From the NCBI GenBank assembly GCA_965219635.1, contig OZ244783.1:1736001-1800000 (forward strand): a stretch of DNA of 64,000 bases, given 5' to 3'. The translations under genes and the position numbers were made by a program. The notes under the pieces were generated by a model. It saw only the letters and a list, made by a program, of their open reading frames with translations, did not search any database and was not told where the DNA came from. The stretch is from JAPOXR01 sp965219635. Its GTDB lineage: Bacteria > Pseudomonadota > Alphaproteobacteria > Rhodobacterales > Rhodobacteraceae. Positions 25,453 to 35,026 of this stretch are shown here, in pieces (the first letter of the stretch is position 1; every line of letters begins with the position of its first letter).

Positions 25453-26862
25453 TCAGGCAGCAAAATACTGCGCCTTCAGCGCTTCTACCTCCTTGGCGAA
25501 GTGCTCGCCTCTTTGCTCAAAATCGTCATACTGATCGAAGCTCGCCGCGGCGGGCGACAACAGAACCGTGTCCCCCGGTTCCGCCTCCTTGAACGCCTGC
25601 CTGACTGCTTGCGAAAGATCACCGCAAACCTCATGCGCAAGCGGCTGCAATTGCTCGGCAAACTCGTCTGACGAACTGCCGATGAGGTACACCTTGATAA
25701 CGTCGTCCACGCTGCTCGCGAGGGACGCCACACCACCTTCCTTGCCGAGGCCGCCAGCGATCCATCGGATCCGCTTGAAGCATCCCAACGCCCGGGCAGC
25801 ACTCTCGGGATTGGTGGCCTTCGAGTCATTGACAAAGTCGATGTTTTGGATTGAGCCGAGCGCCTGCATTCTGTGGGCCAGTCCCGGAAAACTCGGGATG
25901 GCTGCAGAAATCTCCTCAGCCATCATGCCAACGCTTCGACAGGCGGCGTATGCAGAGGCCGCATTCTGGAGATTGTGCTGTCCCCGCAGGCTTGCACAGT
26001 CTGACAGATCGAACTCATACACAGGAGTACTATCCAAGTACTCGACCAGTTTCTGTCCACGCACGGCAACGGCAAGACCATCGCTACAAGCGGCTTCAGG
26101 CTTAAGGATGCGCGTCACAGTGAAATGCCCATGCGACCCGGCAATCCGGCTTGCCAGGACCCGGCCCTCAACCTCGTCGACACCAACTACGGCCTTTTTC
26201 AATGATGGACCCTCGAACAGGCGCATTTTGGCAGCCAGATAGCCGCCTCTGCCCCCATGCCGGTCAAGGTGATCAGGCGAGAAATTCACGAACACGGCAA
26301 CATCTGGATCAAGGCAACGCGCCAATTCGGCCTGATAGGATGAGACCTCCAGAACCACGACGCCTTCGTCGCACGGCAAATCGAGGACCGGAGCGCCGAT
26401 GTTGCCGGCCAAGGTGGATGCTCGTCCCGAGGCCCGGAACACATGATGGATCAACGCCGATGTGGTCGACTTGCCGTTGGAGCCGGTTACGGCAATGACT
26501 TGGACCGGTTTGCAATCTGTGCCTTTGGCTCTGGCGCGGATGGCAGCAAAAAACAGGCCTATGTCGTTGTCGAGTGGAACACCAACATCTAGCGCTGGCA
26601 CGACTGACGGGCTGGGCTCCGGATAGAGATGCGGCACACCCGGCGACACCACGACAGCTTCAAGGTCCTTGATCCCGGCGCAATTGCATGGGTCTGCGAG
26701 TTCGATACCATCCTGACTCGCAAGGCGCCGGGCATTCTCGCTCTCGTCCCATGCCAGAACGGAAGCCCCTGAAGCCCTGAGCGATCGGCAGGCGGCGCGG
26801 CCTGAACGGCCAAGCCCGACAACCAGAAACCGTCTGCCGGCGAAATCAGGCAGTGCAAACAA
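25453..26862 (-). CDS. murD: UDP-N-acetylmuramoyl-L-alanine--D-glutamate ligase MurD
   Basis: MurD adds D-glutamate to the peptide stem. The 469-residue protein has a Rossmann start FLVVGLGRSGRAACRSL, the ATP loop GSNGKSTTSAL, FVNFSPDHLDRHGG and FVNDSKATNP. The start appears to be TTG at 26862, preceded by AGGTGA at suitable spacing; that sequence overlaps the mraY stop. Only 6 bp separate the two genes. Confidence 0.96.
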   Translation of the reverse strand: MFALPDFAGRRFLVVGLGRSGRAACRSLRASGASVLAWDESENARRLASQDGIELADPCNCAGIKDLEAVVVSPGVPHLYPEPSPSVVPALDVGVPLDNDIGLFFAAIRARAKGTDCKPVQVIAVTGSNGKSTTSALIHHVFRASGRASTLAGNIGAPVLDLPCDEGVVVLEVSSYQAELARCLDPDVAVFVNFSPDHLDRHGGRGGYLAAKMRLFEGPSLKKAVVGVDEVEGRVLASRIAGSHGHFTVTRILKPEAACSDGLAVAVRGQKLVEYLDSTPVYEFDLSDCASLRGQHNLQNAASAYAACRSVGMMAEEISAAIPSFPGLAHRMQALGSIQNIDFVNDSKATNPESAARALGCFKRIRWIAGGLGKEGGVASLASSVDDVIKVYLIGSSSDEFAEQLQPLAHEVCGDLSQAVRQAFKEAEPGDTVLLSPAAASFDQYDDFEQRGEHFAKEVEALKAQYFAA

Positions 26863-26868
26863 GTCCGG

Positions 26869-27954
26869 TCACCTGACCTTGAGCGTCGCAAGCCCGATCA
26901 GTGCCAGGATCAACGCGATTATCCAGAATCTGATCACGATTTGCGCTTCGGCCCACCCCCTTTTTTCGAAGTGGTGGTGGATGGGCGCCATCAGGAACAC
27001 GCGCTTTCCGGTTGCCTTGAAGTAGCATACCTGGATGATGACGCTCAGCGCCTCGATCACGAATAGTCCGCCGATTATGGCAAGCACCAGTTCGTGCTTG
27101 GTCACCACAGCGATCGCACCCATTGCGCCACCCAGCGCAAGCGAGCCCGTATCGCCCATGAACACTGCTGCCGGGGGCGCGTTGTACCAGAGAAATCCGA
27201 GTCCTCCCCCGATCAACCCGGCGGCAAAGACCAGCAATTCGCCGGTTCCAGGCACATAGTGGACGTCAAGATAGTCGGTAAAGTCCACCCGGCCGACTGC
27301 ATAAGAAATGACGCCCAGCGCGCCGGCGCAGATCATGACCGGCATGATTGCCAGCCCGTCCAGCCCATCGGTCAAGTTGACCGCGTTCGCCGCCCCAACG
27401 ATGACGATGATGCTGAACACCAGATAGAACAGTCCCAGATCTATGAGCAGGTTCTTCCACAACGGGAAGGCGAGAGCGCCGGACAGGTGTTCAGGGTGCA
27501 GCCCAAGCGCCACAACCCCCGTTATGATGGCGATGACAATGCCGGCAGCAATCCTGTACTTGGCCGGAATGCCCTTGCTTGAATTGGCCGACACCTTCTT
27601 GAAGTCGTCCAGCATGCCGATTGCAGCGAAGCCGAGTGTGACAAAGAGCACCAGCCAGATGTAGGCATTGTCCAACCTTGCCCAAAGAAGCGTGGAGAGG
27701 ACTAGCGCGCCGATGATCAGCACGCCGCCCATGGTTGGAGTGCCCGATTTGGTGATTTTGTGTGACTCAGGTCCATCGGCGCGGATCGGCTGTCCCTGCT
27801 TCTGTGTTCGCTTGAGCAGTCTGATCAGCGGACGGCCGAATATGAAGCCGAACAGCAGGGCGGTGACCAACGCACCGGTTGCCCTGAACGTTATGTAGCG
27901 GAACAGGTTGAAGATATCGCCGCCATCAGACAACCCGCTCAACAGATGAAGCAT
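26869..27954 (-). CDS. mraY: Phospho-N-acetylmuramoyl-pentapeptide transferase MraY
   Basis: MraY links the muramyl-pentapeptide to undecaprenyl phosphate to make lipid I. The 361-residue protein has about ten membrane helices, the Asp-rich loop NLTDGLDGLAI, AVFMGDTGSLALGG and the MAPIHHHFEKRGW block with its three histidines. All catalytic residues expected of the family are visible. It sits between murF (23 bp) and murD (6 bp). Confidence 0.97.
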   Translation of the reverse strand: MLHLLSGLSDGGDIFNLFRYITFRATGALVTALLFGFIFGRPLIRLLKRTQKQGQPIRADGPESHKITKSGTPTMGGVLIIGALVLSTLLWARLDNAYIWLVLFVTLGFAAIGMLDDFKKVSANSSKGIPAKYRIAAGIVIAIITGVVALGLHPEHLSGALAFPLWKNLLIDLGLFYLVFSIIVIVGAANAVNLTDGLDGLAIMPVMICAGALGVISYAVGRVDFTDYLDVHYVPGTGELLVFAAGLIGGGLGFLWYNAPPAAVFMGDTGSLALGGAMGAIAVVTKHELVLAIIGGLFVIEALSVIIQVCYFKATGKRVFLMAPIHHHFEKRGWAEAQIVIRFWIIALILALIGLATLKVR

Positions 27955-27977
27955 GACCGATTACCCTAGTTCTTGTT

Positions 27978-29393
27978 TCAGCTGGTGATGTCCAGCCTTC
28001 GTATTGCGTCCGCAACAATCGAGATACGCGATCCCTTTGACCCCTTTACCAGGACAACATCGCCGGGACAGACAAGCTGATGCGCAAGCGCCGCCATTTC
28101 CTCGGCGCTTTCAGTCCGCAGCCCCCGTTTGCCAGCAGGCAGACCGTCATGGAGGTTGCGCATTAACGGGCCGGCACAATGCACCACATCAACAGCGTCG
28201 ATGGACGCAAGATCTGCAATTCCGGCATGGAACTCGCTCTCTTCCGGTCCGAGTTCAAGCATGTCCCCAAGAATGGCCACGCGTCTGCCCATTCTGCCTG
28301 CGTCGGTCTGGCCAGGCTCGGTCGCAGCCAAGACCTCGATCGCCGCCTTCATCGAAACCGGACTGGCATTGAAGGCGTCGTCGACAACCATGATCGACTG
28401 GGATTCATCTTCGCCGAGCGCAACCCGGTGCCTGTCACCGCGGCCGGCAGGCGGTTTCCACTCGCCAAGGTCAAGAGCCGCGACGACTGGGTCGGCCCCT
28501 AATGACTCAACAGCGGCCAGGACGGCCAAGGCGTTTTCGGCAAAGTGACTCCCCCTTGCTGCGAGCCGGGCGATACGGGCCGAGCCGCCGCCACGCGCTT
28601 CGAAAACCGTGCAGTCATCTAGAACCTTGACGTTCAACAGTTCCCAGTCGGGCGAGCCGCAACTTCCAAAACTGACAATATGCGCACCCGCGCTGAAAGC
28701 GGCGTCGCGCATGATATCGGCGGCAGGCGAGCCCGCGTTGTAGATTGCAGTCCCTCCCCGGACGAGTCCTGAGAAGATCGACGACTTTTCCCGCGCTATG
28801 CCTTCAATCGAATTGAAGCCCGCCAGATGAACAGGACCGATCCTGGTAATCACCGCCGTGTGGGGCTGAGTCATCCGGGCAAGCGGGAGAATCTCACCGG
28901 GATTGTTCATGCCGATTTCTACGACGCCGTAATCGGAATTTGCCGGCAATCTCGCCAGAGTAAGGGGAACTCCCCAGTGGTTGTTGAAACTCTGCTCTGC
29001 GGCAGCGGTGACGCCCTGCTTTGTGAGAACATGGCGAAGCATTTCCTTTGTAGATGTCTTTCCTACCGACCCGGTTACAGCCACAATCTTGGCCCGGCTT
29101 CTTGCGCGCCTGGCACGGCCAAGTTGTTCGAGGGCCTTTTGGACATCCTCGACAACAAGAAGAGGCGCGTCCTCGGGAACATCATCCGGCACCCTCGACA
29201 CCATGGCTGCCGCGGCGCCTCGGGCGAAAGCGCTTGCGACAAAACAGTGACCGTCGCGCCTGTCGGTCAGTGCCACGAACAGGTCGCCGGGCGCCATGGT
29301 TCGAGTGTCAATGGACACCCCTTCTGCCCACCATGGCTTGCTTGCTGTCCCGCCGGTGGCCGCCTCGGCCTCGCTGCTTGTCCAGAGGCTCAT
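27978..29393 (-). CDS. murF: UDP-MurNAc-tripeptide--D-Ala-D-Ala ligase MurF
   Basis: MurF completes the pentapeptide with D-Ala-D-Ala. The 471-residue protein has GVSIDTRTMAPGDLFVAL at the start, the ATP loop GSVGKTSTKEML, EIGMNNPGEI, and the C-terminal VLVKGSKGSRIS. Its ATG overlaps the murE stop by 4 bp. Length and motifs are normal. Confidence 0.96.
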   Translation of the reverse strand: MSLWTSSEAEAATGGTASKPWWAEGVSIDTRTMAPGDLFVALTDRRDGHCFVASAFARGAAAAMVSRVPDDVPEDAPLLVVEDVQKALEQLGRARRARSRAKIVAVTGSVGKTSTKEMLRHVLTKQGVTAAAEQSFNNHWGVPLTLARLPANSDYGVVEIGMNNPGEILPLARMTQPHTAVITRIGPVHLAGFNSIEGIAREKSSIFSGLVRGGTAIYNAGSPAADIMRDAAFSAGAHIVSFGSCGSPDWELLNVKVLDDCTVFEARGGGSARIARLAARGSHFAENALAVLAAVESLGADPVVAALDLGEWKPPAGRGDRHRVALGEDESQSIMVVDDAFNASPVSMKAAIEVLAATEPGQTDAGRMGRRVAILGDMLELGPEESEFHAGIADLASIDAVDVVHCAGPLMRNLHDGLPAGKRGLRTESAEEMAALAHQLVCPGDVVLVKGSKGSRISIVADAIRRLDITS

Positions 29394-30892
29394 GTTCCTA
29401 ACCCGTCCAGTGCCTTGACCGCCATGCTTGCCTGTTCCACATCATTGAAGGGATGAACAATATCACCCACCTGCTGCCCGGTTTCGTGGCCCTTTCCAGC
29501 AATCAGCAGCACATCACCAGGCTCAAGCATGTCGACCGCTCTCAGAATTGCCTCGGCCCTGTCCGGGATCTCGATGCCGCCGGGGCATGCCCGCAAGATA
29601 TCAGCACGGATGGCCTCCGGTTTCTCGTTTCGCGGATTATCATCTGTAACGACTGCTACGTCTGAGTATTTTGAGACCGCTTCACCCATTGGCGCCCTCT
29701 TGGTCGTGTCGCGCTCACCACCCGCGCCGAATACCACAATCAGGCGTCCCAGATAGTGCCTTCTCAGCGCTTTCATGACGGTCGCAAGAGCGTCTGGCGT
29801 GTGAGCGTAATCCACATAGACAGGTGTTCCGATGCGCCGAGTTGCGGCAAGTTCCAATCTGCCCCTTATGGTCTTGATCCCCTCAATACTCTCCACCACC
29901 TCAGACACATCCTCGCCACTTGCCACAGCAAGTGCCGCCGCAGTCAGAGCGTTCCTGGCTTGAAACTCGCCGGGAAGAGCCAGCCGGGCATGCAGAATTC
30001 TACCGTTCCAAGCAAGCTTCAGATTTTGTCCTCCGCTTTCAAGATTCTGCGCAGTTATCCGAATGTCGGCATCCCCGGCACCAAGCGTGGTCACTGCCAG
30101 GCCCCGCCGCTTGGCAAGCAGTGCCATCCTTTGGCCAGCCGGACTGTCTATCCAGATCACTGCTCTACCGGAGGGAGGCAGGATCCGCTCGAACAAGGCT
30201 GCCTTTGCGGTGAAATAGGCCTCCATGGAGCCATGATAATCCAGGTGATCGTGTGAGAGATTGGAGAATGCCGCCGCCGCCAGCCGCAACCCGTCAAGGC
30301 GATGCTGGGCCAGCCCGTGCGAGGAGGCCTCGATAGCCATATGGGTAATGCCCGAGTCGTGGAGTTCAGCCAGCAAGGCAAAGAGCTGGACCGGGTCCGG
30401 AGTCGTGTGCCTGAGCGGTGCCGAATAGTCCCCTTCGACACCCATGGTGCCCACCGAGACTGCCGACTTGCCAAGCATACCCCAAATCTGGCGGCACATG
30501 CCGACGATCGAGGACTTGCCGTTGGTTCCCGTCACCGCAACGGCTGTTTCCGGCGCCCGGGCAAACCAGTTGGCCGCCAATTCTGCCAGTGCCTTGCGCG
30601 GCTCGTCGACGATGATCAACCTTGCGCCAATATCCGCTCCGTCCGCAGTGACAATTGCAGCGCCTTCCCGATCGGTCAAAATGGCTGCGGCGCCCCTCTG
30701 CAGCGCTTCCGCAGCATACTTGGCGCCATGGACGTTTTCCCCGGAAATAGCGGCGAACAGGTGACCTCTTTCCACCTGGGCGCTCTGCTGGCAGATGCCA
30801 GTCACGCGCATATCGGCAGCACGGGCGCAAGAAAGTCCCAACTCCTCCAGGCTCCTGCTGGCCACTGAATCACTGCCGGCATTTGGGACCAT
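29390..30892 (-). CDS. murE: UDP-MurNAc-L-Ala-D-Glu--meso-DAP ligase MurE
   Basis: MurE adds the third stem residue. The 500-residue protein has GTNGKSSIVGM as the ATP loop, HTTPDPVQLF, SSHGLAQHR and, near the C-terminus, DDNPRNEKPE. The DNPR motif marks the meso-diaminopimelate-specific type, as expected for a Gram-negative wall. It follows ftsI by 9 bp and overlaps murF by 4 bp. Confidence 0.96.
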   Translation of the reverse strand: MVPNAGSDSVASRSLEELGLSCARAADMRVTGICQQSAQVERGHLFAAISGENVHGAKYAAEALQRGAAAILTDREGAAIVTADGADIGARLIIVDEPRKALAELAANWFARAPETAVAVTGTNGKSSIVGMCRQIWGMLGKSAVSVGTMGVEGDYSAPLRHTTPDPVQLFALLAELHDSGITHMAIEASSHGLAQHRLDGLRLAAAAFSNLSHDHLDYHGSMEAYFTAKAALFERILPPSGRAVIWIDSPAGQRMALLAKRRGLAVTTLGAGDADIRITAQNLESGGQNLKLAWNGRILHARLALPGEFQARNALTAAALAVASGEDVSEVVESIEGIKTIRGRLELAATRRIGTPVYVDYAHTPDALATVMKALRRHYLGRLIVVFGAGGERDTTKRAPMGEAVSKYSDVAVVTDDNPRNEKPEAIRADILRACPGGIEIPDRAEAILRAVDMLEPGDVLLIAGKGHETGQQVGDIVHPFNDVEQASMAVKALDGLGT

Positions 30893-30901
30893 CTGTTTCG
30901 C

Positions 30902-32653
30902 CTACACCCCTCCAGCGGACATTCCGGCCTCCTGGAATTCGTCCGCAATTCCCTTGGCAAGCAGGAATGGCGAAACCCTGGAAATGATCTCCGCTGCAAC
31001 TGGAACCACGGTGTTGCCAGCTCCGCGCTGCCACTTTGAACCATCGTTCGTGGTTGGCTCATCCATGGTCAGGACCAGTACATATTGCGGGTTCTCGACA
31101 GGAAAGACTGAAGCAAAAGCGGCCAGGACCTTATCCTTGTAGTATCCACCCTTCGGATTCACCTTGTCGGCGGTTCCCGTTTTGCCGCCGACAGATATTG
31201 TATCCATCCGGGCACGTGCAGCTGTGCCGCTGGCTACTACTTCGCCAAGCATTGCGGTGATCTGGCGCGATGCGGCCATTGAGATCACCCGGTTGCATTC
31301 CAACCTGCGGCCATCCTGTTTCAGAATTGTCGGGTTCACCTTGCAACCGCCATTGACCAGTGAGGCATAGGCGGCCGTCAGATGCAGCGGGCTGACTGAG
31401 ACACCGTGACCATAGGAAACTGTAACCGTCGTATGCCGTCCCCACTTGGAGGGCAGCATTGGTTTTGCGATTACCGACTCTGCAACCTCAAGGCCGGTTG
31501 GTTTGGAGAAACCGAGGCTCTCAAAGAACTCCGCCTGCCGCTGGCCGCCGATCATCAGTCCGATCCTGGCTGCTCCGACATTCGAGCTCTTCACAATTAC
31601 ATCTTCAACGGAAAGCGGGGCACCATGGCCGAAATAGTCCTTGATTTCGCGTCCGGCGACCCTGAGGCCGCCTCCGTCGATCATCGTGGAGGGATTGATG
31701 AGTCCCAGATGAAGCGCCTGCGCCGCAGCAAATACCTTGAAGGTCGAACCGAGTTCATAGATCCCCTGCACTGCGGCGTTAAAGAGTGGGCCATGGTCAG
31801 ATTGGGTATTACGGAAATACTCATCCCGATTGTTGGGGTCGAAGTCAGGATAGGATGCAAGCGAGAGTATCTCACCACTGCCGGCATCCATGAGCACCGC
31901 TGAGCCGGCCTTTGCATGGTACAGTTTGACCCCATGGGCAAGAACCTCCTCGACAATTCCTTGCAACCGCAGGTCGAGCGACAGAACCACTTGCTCACCG
32001 GCTTCCCGATCTGTCAGAATGTGCTCAAGCCCCTGCTCAACTCCCCCGACACCTTTGAGTTCAGCCCAGTTGACATGCTGTTCGCCATAGGCCGTTCCAC
32101 CGAGCACATGCGAACCCAGCCTGCCGTTCGGATAGATTCGTGCCTTGCGCTTGCCGAAATGGAGGCCGGGCACACCGATTTCATTCACGGCTTGTACCTG
32201 ACGAGGCGAGATCCGGCTTCTGATCCAAACGAACTTGCGATCATGGTTCAGTTGACGCTTGAGCCGATCAACTTCCATGTCGGGAAAGATCACGGCGAGT
32301 TCACTGAGCGCCAGATCGATATCGGACAGCGTCATCTCCTGAGGATGCGCATACAGCGAATTTGTCTGAGCGTTCGTGGCCAGCAACTGGCCGTTCCTGT
32401 CAACTATGTCCGCCCGCCATTGCGACATGGCCAACTCTGCGCTTCGACGGTCCGCAGAGCCCTGTCCGTTCATGACAACGGCAGCCAGTTGAGATGCCAG
32501 AACCAGGAAAGCCGCTCCAAGCATGAATGCGCCGAACAGAATTCTCTTTTCGCTGCTGGGCTTCTTGTCCGAGAAATCCAATCGGGCAGCACGGCCGGAG
32601 GCTAGCCGTCCGAACAATTGGCGAAGATGGCGGCCTTGGAGATGCGTCCGCAT
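30902..32653 (-). CDS. ftsI: Septal peptidoglycan transpeptidase FtsI (PBP3)
   Basis: FtsI cross-links new septal peptidoglycan. The 583-residue protein has a cytoplasmic tail, one membrane helix (about 38-60), a class B pedestal domain and a transpeptidase domain. The active-site motifs are S303-T-F-K306 (GSTFK), SSN in KSSNVGAARIG and KTGTA in VGGKTGTADKV. It lies 2 bp after ftsL. It is the partner of FtsW, encoded 5.6 kb downstream in the same cluster. Confidence 0.96.
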   Translation of the reverse strand: MRTHLQGRHLRQLFGRLASGRAARLDFSDKKPSSEKRILFGAFMLGAAFLVLASQLAAVVMNGQGSADRRSAELAMSQWRADIVDRNGQLLATNAQTNSLYAHPQEMTLSDIDLALSELAVIFPDMEVDRLKRQLNHDRKFVWIRSRISPRQVQAVNEIGVPGLHFGKRKARIYPNGRLGSHVLGGTAYGEQHVNWAELKGVGGVEQGLEHILTDREAGEQVVLSLDLRLQGIVEEVLAHGVKLYHAKAGSAVLMDAGSGEILSLASYPDFDPNNRDEYFRNTQSDHGPLFNAAVQGIYELGSTFKVFAAAQALHLGLINPSTMIDGGGLRVAGREIKDYFGHGAPLSVEDVIVKSSNVGAARIGLMIGGQRQAEFFESLGFSKPTGLEVAESVIAKPMLPSKWGRHTTVTVSYGHGVSVSPLHLTAAYASLVNGGCKVNPTILKQDGRRLECNRVISMAASRQITAMLGEVVASGTAARARMDTISVGGKTGTADKVNPKGGYYKDKVLAAFASVFPVENPQYVLVLTMDEPTTNDGSKWQRGAGNTVVPVAAEIISRVSPFLLAKGIADEFQEAGMSAGGV

Positions 32654-32655
32654 GA

Positions 32656-33015
32656 TTACCTTCCCAAGTTCGTCAGTCTGGGAGCAGCCAGAACCATGCC
32701 TGAATCACGGTCGATTGTGAGTTCGACGGCATTGCGCAAGGGAATGCTCTCTGCCATTCGAAAGTCTGCGTGGGTGACAGCCGATAACCGCAGTTCGGCA
32801 AAGTGCTGATTGACCAGTTCCTTTAGCCGATCGGGGCGATTGAGGTAGGCCCACTCATGTTCAAGGAAACTGAGCAAATCCTCTGTTTGCCCTAACTCAG
32901 ATTTCAACTCGTCAACCCGCGTCGAGACATCCCGAGTCAAGCCATGTTCCTGGTACGCCCACAAAGCGAAACAGAGAACAACCAGGACGGGAAAGAGCAA
33001 TCCAATCACGCGCAT
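32656..33015 (-). CDS. ftsL: Cell division protein FtsL-like
   Basis: The 119-residue protein has one N-terminal membrane helix (VIGLLFPVLVVLCFALWAY, 3-21) and a coiled-coil with leucine spacing (about 25-75), including LNRPDRLKELVNQH. That layout and its place between rsmH (5 bp) and ftsI (2 bp) are those of FtsL. FtsL forms a complex with FtsB and FtsQ that activates FtsWI. Sequence conservation is low in this family. Confidence 0.85.
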   Translation of the reverse strand: MRVIGLLFPVLVVLCFALWAYQEHGLTRDVSTRVDELKSELGQTEDLLSFLEHEWAYLNRPDRLKELVNQHFAELRLSAVTHADFRMAESIPLRNAVELTIDRDSGMVLAAPRLTNLGR

Positions 33016-33020
33016 GTCAG

Positions 33021-33992
33021 TCAGCCCAATATTGCCATGCCCGGCACGCCAAGGACGGCGGAATCAAGCTCGAACGGCGGCGCCAATGTGCGTTCGGCCG
33101 CCCTCAGCCTGGCTGACCGGGAACGGGGATTCCGGGAAATCTCGTCGGCTGCTGGACCTTGCCAGCCACCACCCCGTGGACGGAATCTCGGCGGGGCCAT
33201 GTCACGGGCTGGCAGATGCCTGCTGCCACCGGATGAGATCCCACCCTGAATGAACCGCTTTACAATCCTGTCCTCAATGGAATGGAAGCTGATGACTGCG
33301 AGCCTGCCACCTGCCTTCAGAAGCCGTTCAGCGGAATTCAGCCCATGCACCAGTTGGCCGAGCTCGTCATTCACGGCAATCCGCAGGGCCTGAAAACAAC
33401 GGGTAGCAGGATGCGTTTTTTCACCTGTTCGCGGAAGGCATCCAGCCACGATCTCAGCCAGTTGAGCGGTGGTCTGGATCGGTGCCAACCGCCTACGGTT
33501 GCAAATCGCTCTGGCGATCCTGCCTGCTTTTCTTTCTTCGCCGAGGTTACGGAGGATTGATGCAATGTCCTCCTGCGACGCCCCGTTGACGATATCTGCA
33601 GCGGACTTTCCTCTACCACTCATTCTCATGTCGAGCGGCCCATCTCTTGTGAATGAAAATCCTCTTGATGGCGTGTCCAGTTGCATTGACGAGACACCGA
33701 GGTCGAAGACCATTCCATCGACCGGCGCAGCAGCAGCGATAACGGAGACTTGTTCGATTTCACCGAAACGCGCAAGAATGGGTGTAAATTCGCTGCGATT
33801 GTCCAGGCCGCGCTTTGCCGCTGTCTGAATTGCATGCGGGTCACAATCAACTCCGAACACACGCTTTGCTCCTGCGTCGAGCAGCGCCTGCGAACAGCCG
33901 CCTGCGCCGAGTGTACAATCGATCCATGTTCCTTCGACCGGCCCCACGGTCCTGATCAGGGCATCAAGCAGAACCGGCGTGTGGGTGCGCAT
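33021..33992 (-). CDS. rsmH: 16S rRNA m4C1402 methyltransferase RsmH
   Basis: RsmH (MraW) methylates N4 of C1402 in 16S rRNA. The 323-residue protein starts HTPVLLDALI, has the SAM-binding loop TLGAGGCSQALL, VFDLGVSSMQLD, the block SRGFSFTRDGPLDMRM, and RLAVISFHSIEDRIVK near the end. These are the family's conserved stretches. It is the second gene of the dcw cluster, 38 bp after mraZ. Confidence 0.97.
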   Translation of the reverse strand: MRTHTPVLLDALIRTVGPVEGTWIDCTLGAGGCSQALLDAGAKRVFGVDCDPHAIQTAAKRGLDNRSEFTPILARFGEIEQVSVIAAAAPVDGMVFDLGVSSMQLDTPSRGFSFTRDGPLDMRMSGRGKSAADIVNGASQEDIASILRNLGEERKAGRIARAICNRRRLAPIQTTAQLAEIVAGCLPRTGEKTHPATRCFQALRIAVNDELGQLVHGLNSAERLLKAGGRLAVISFHSIEDRIVKRFIQGGISSGGSRHLPARDMAPPRFRPRGGGWQGPAADEISRNPRSRSARLRAAERTLAPPFELDSAVLGVPGMAILG

Positions 33993-34030
33993 GCGCCAAT
34001 CCCGGCGGCTGGTGCCGCTCGACCGGGTGT

Positions 34031-34525
34031 TCAGAACGGGTCGTCGAGCAGGGACATGGGATCCTTCGCCGCATCACCTTCCCGAAACATGGATTCCAGA
34101 TCGCCCTGCTTTTGCCTGTATGTGTCTGATCCCCAGATCTCGAAAGAGTCGCCAGTGCCTGCAAACCAGACCTGTTCCTCATGGTTGACCTTTTCCTTCA
34201 GGCTGTTGGACAGAACGAGGCGGCCAGTGGGATCAAGGGATACCCGAACCGAACGCGTCTGGAAGAAATACTGCAGAAATCTTCGCTCCGGCGAGGACCG
34301 TTGCAATTCGGCGATTTCGGCATCGATCCGCCGCATCTCCTTTTCGGTGAAGCATTTCAGGCACTGAAGCCGATCGTCACCGTACACGATTGTGAAACTC
34401 GGGCACCCTCCGGGACCACAGTCGGGATCGCCCTGGGCAATGATTTGTCTGAAATCTGCGGGAATGGACACCCGGCCCTTCTGATCGACCTTGTGCCGGG
34501 ATTCGCCTCTGAATGCCTGATCCAA
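34031..34525 (-). CDS. mraZ: Transcriptional regulator MraZ
   Basis: MraZ binds repeated DNA boxes and controls the dcw promoter. The protein has a SpoVT/AbrB-like first half (HKVDQKGRVSIPADFR) and a second repeat (VSLDPTGRLVLSNSLKEK), as the family requires. No ATG is available: the frame opens at a TTG at 34549, and a second TTG at 34525 better matches normal MraZ N-termini (about ten residues before the HKVD block). Four box-like repeats lie upstream at 34750-34784. It is the first gene of the cluster. Confidence 0.9.
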   Translation of the reverse strand: MDQAFRGESRHKVDQKGRVSIPADFRQIIAQGDPDCGPGGCPSFTIVYGDDRLQCLKCFTEKEMRRIDAEIAELQRSSPERRFLQYFFQTRSVRVSLDPTGRLVLSNSLKEKVNHEEQVWFAGTGDSFEIWGSDTYRQKQGDLESMFREGDAAKDPMSLLDDPF

Positions 34526-34749
34526 CTGACTTAACCCCCGGAGTTCCAATTTGGCCGGCCCGTCCGGAAGCCTGGCACCAGTCTTTGGGTGGGCTCCTTG
34601 GCCGTCCCGTGTCCTTGAGGAAGGGGGGGGAGGATTATGGACACCGAGAGACGGCCAAGGGATGCCACTGCACGATACTCGTTAGTTGTACCCGGCTTGC
34701 CTGTGCGAAATCTGCCTCTGCAACGCAAGCCTTGCAGCAGTGTATATCA

Positions 34750-34784
34750 TGGGAATTTACGGGTGTCTCTGGGTTTGCAGGGGA
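34750..34784. promoter_or_regulatory. Four MraZ-box-like repeats at 10-bp spacing
   Basis: TGGGA (34750), CGGGT (34760), TGGGT (34770) and GGGGA (34780) recur every 10 bp. The known E. coli MraZ site is a set of TGGGN direct repeats separated by 5 bp, the same period. The set lies about 225 bp before the mraZ start and reads TGGG on the strand opposite to mraZ coding. Orientation and distance are points to check, but the period is exact. Confidence 0.65.
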
Positions 34785-34814
34785 AACAAGAAATTTGCCT
34801 GTCTTGCCTTAGTT

Positions 34815-34832
34815 TGTGGCAATTTTGCCACA
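34815..34832. promoter_or_regulatory. 18-bp palindrome in the mraZ upstream region
   Basis: TGTGGCAA-TT-TTGCCACA is a perfect dyad with 8-bp arms and a 2-bp centre, set in AT-rich DNA 30 bp beyond the MraZ-like boxes. It could be an operator for a second regulator of the cluster. The protein is unknown. Confidence 0.45.
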
Positions 34833-35026
34833 TATATACAGCCAATTGTTGTTTAGCTTGCCATTATCACAATATATAGACTGCAATTGTTTGTGAAATT
34901 TCTTTCATTTCCTAGCCTTCAGTGGATACCATAAACGAATTTTTTGGGATTTCATCCCACCAGACACGAATCAACGCCAAAAAGGGGGGTGGGAGTCGGG
35001 AGCCGGCCGCAGCTGCCAGGGGAAGG

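Larger units (their letters stand above)
34526..35026 (-). promoter_or_regulatory. dcw cluster control region upstream of mraZ
   Basis: No gene. The stretch 34790-34940 is strikingly AT-rich and is the likely promoter zone for mraZ and the cluster. It includes four 10-bp-spaced G-rich boxes and an 18-bp palindrome. An 8-G run lies at about 34623-34630, and a G-rich run near 34984. A short hairpin at 34945-34959 (TGGGAT-TTC-ATCCCA) lacks a U-tail on the minus strand, so it is not a clear mrp terminator. Confidence 0.6.

Noticed and set aside
34623..34630. Phase-variable G run upstream of mraZ
   Set aside because: An 8-G run lies in the non-coding leader; nothing indicates switching.
34945..34959. 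Intrinsic terminator after mrp
   Set aside because: The stem is only 6 bp, and on the transcribed strand it is followed by A rather than U residues.
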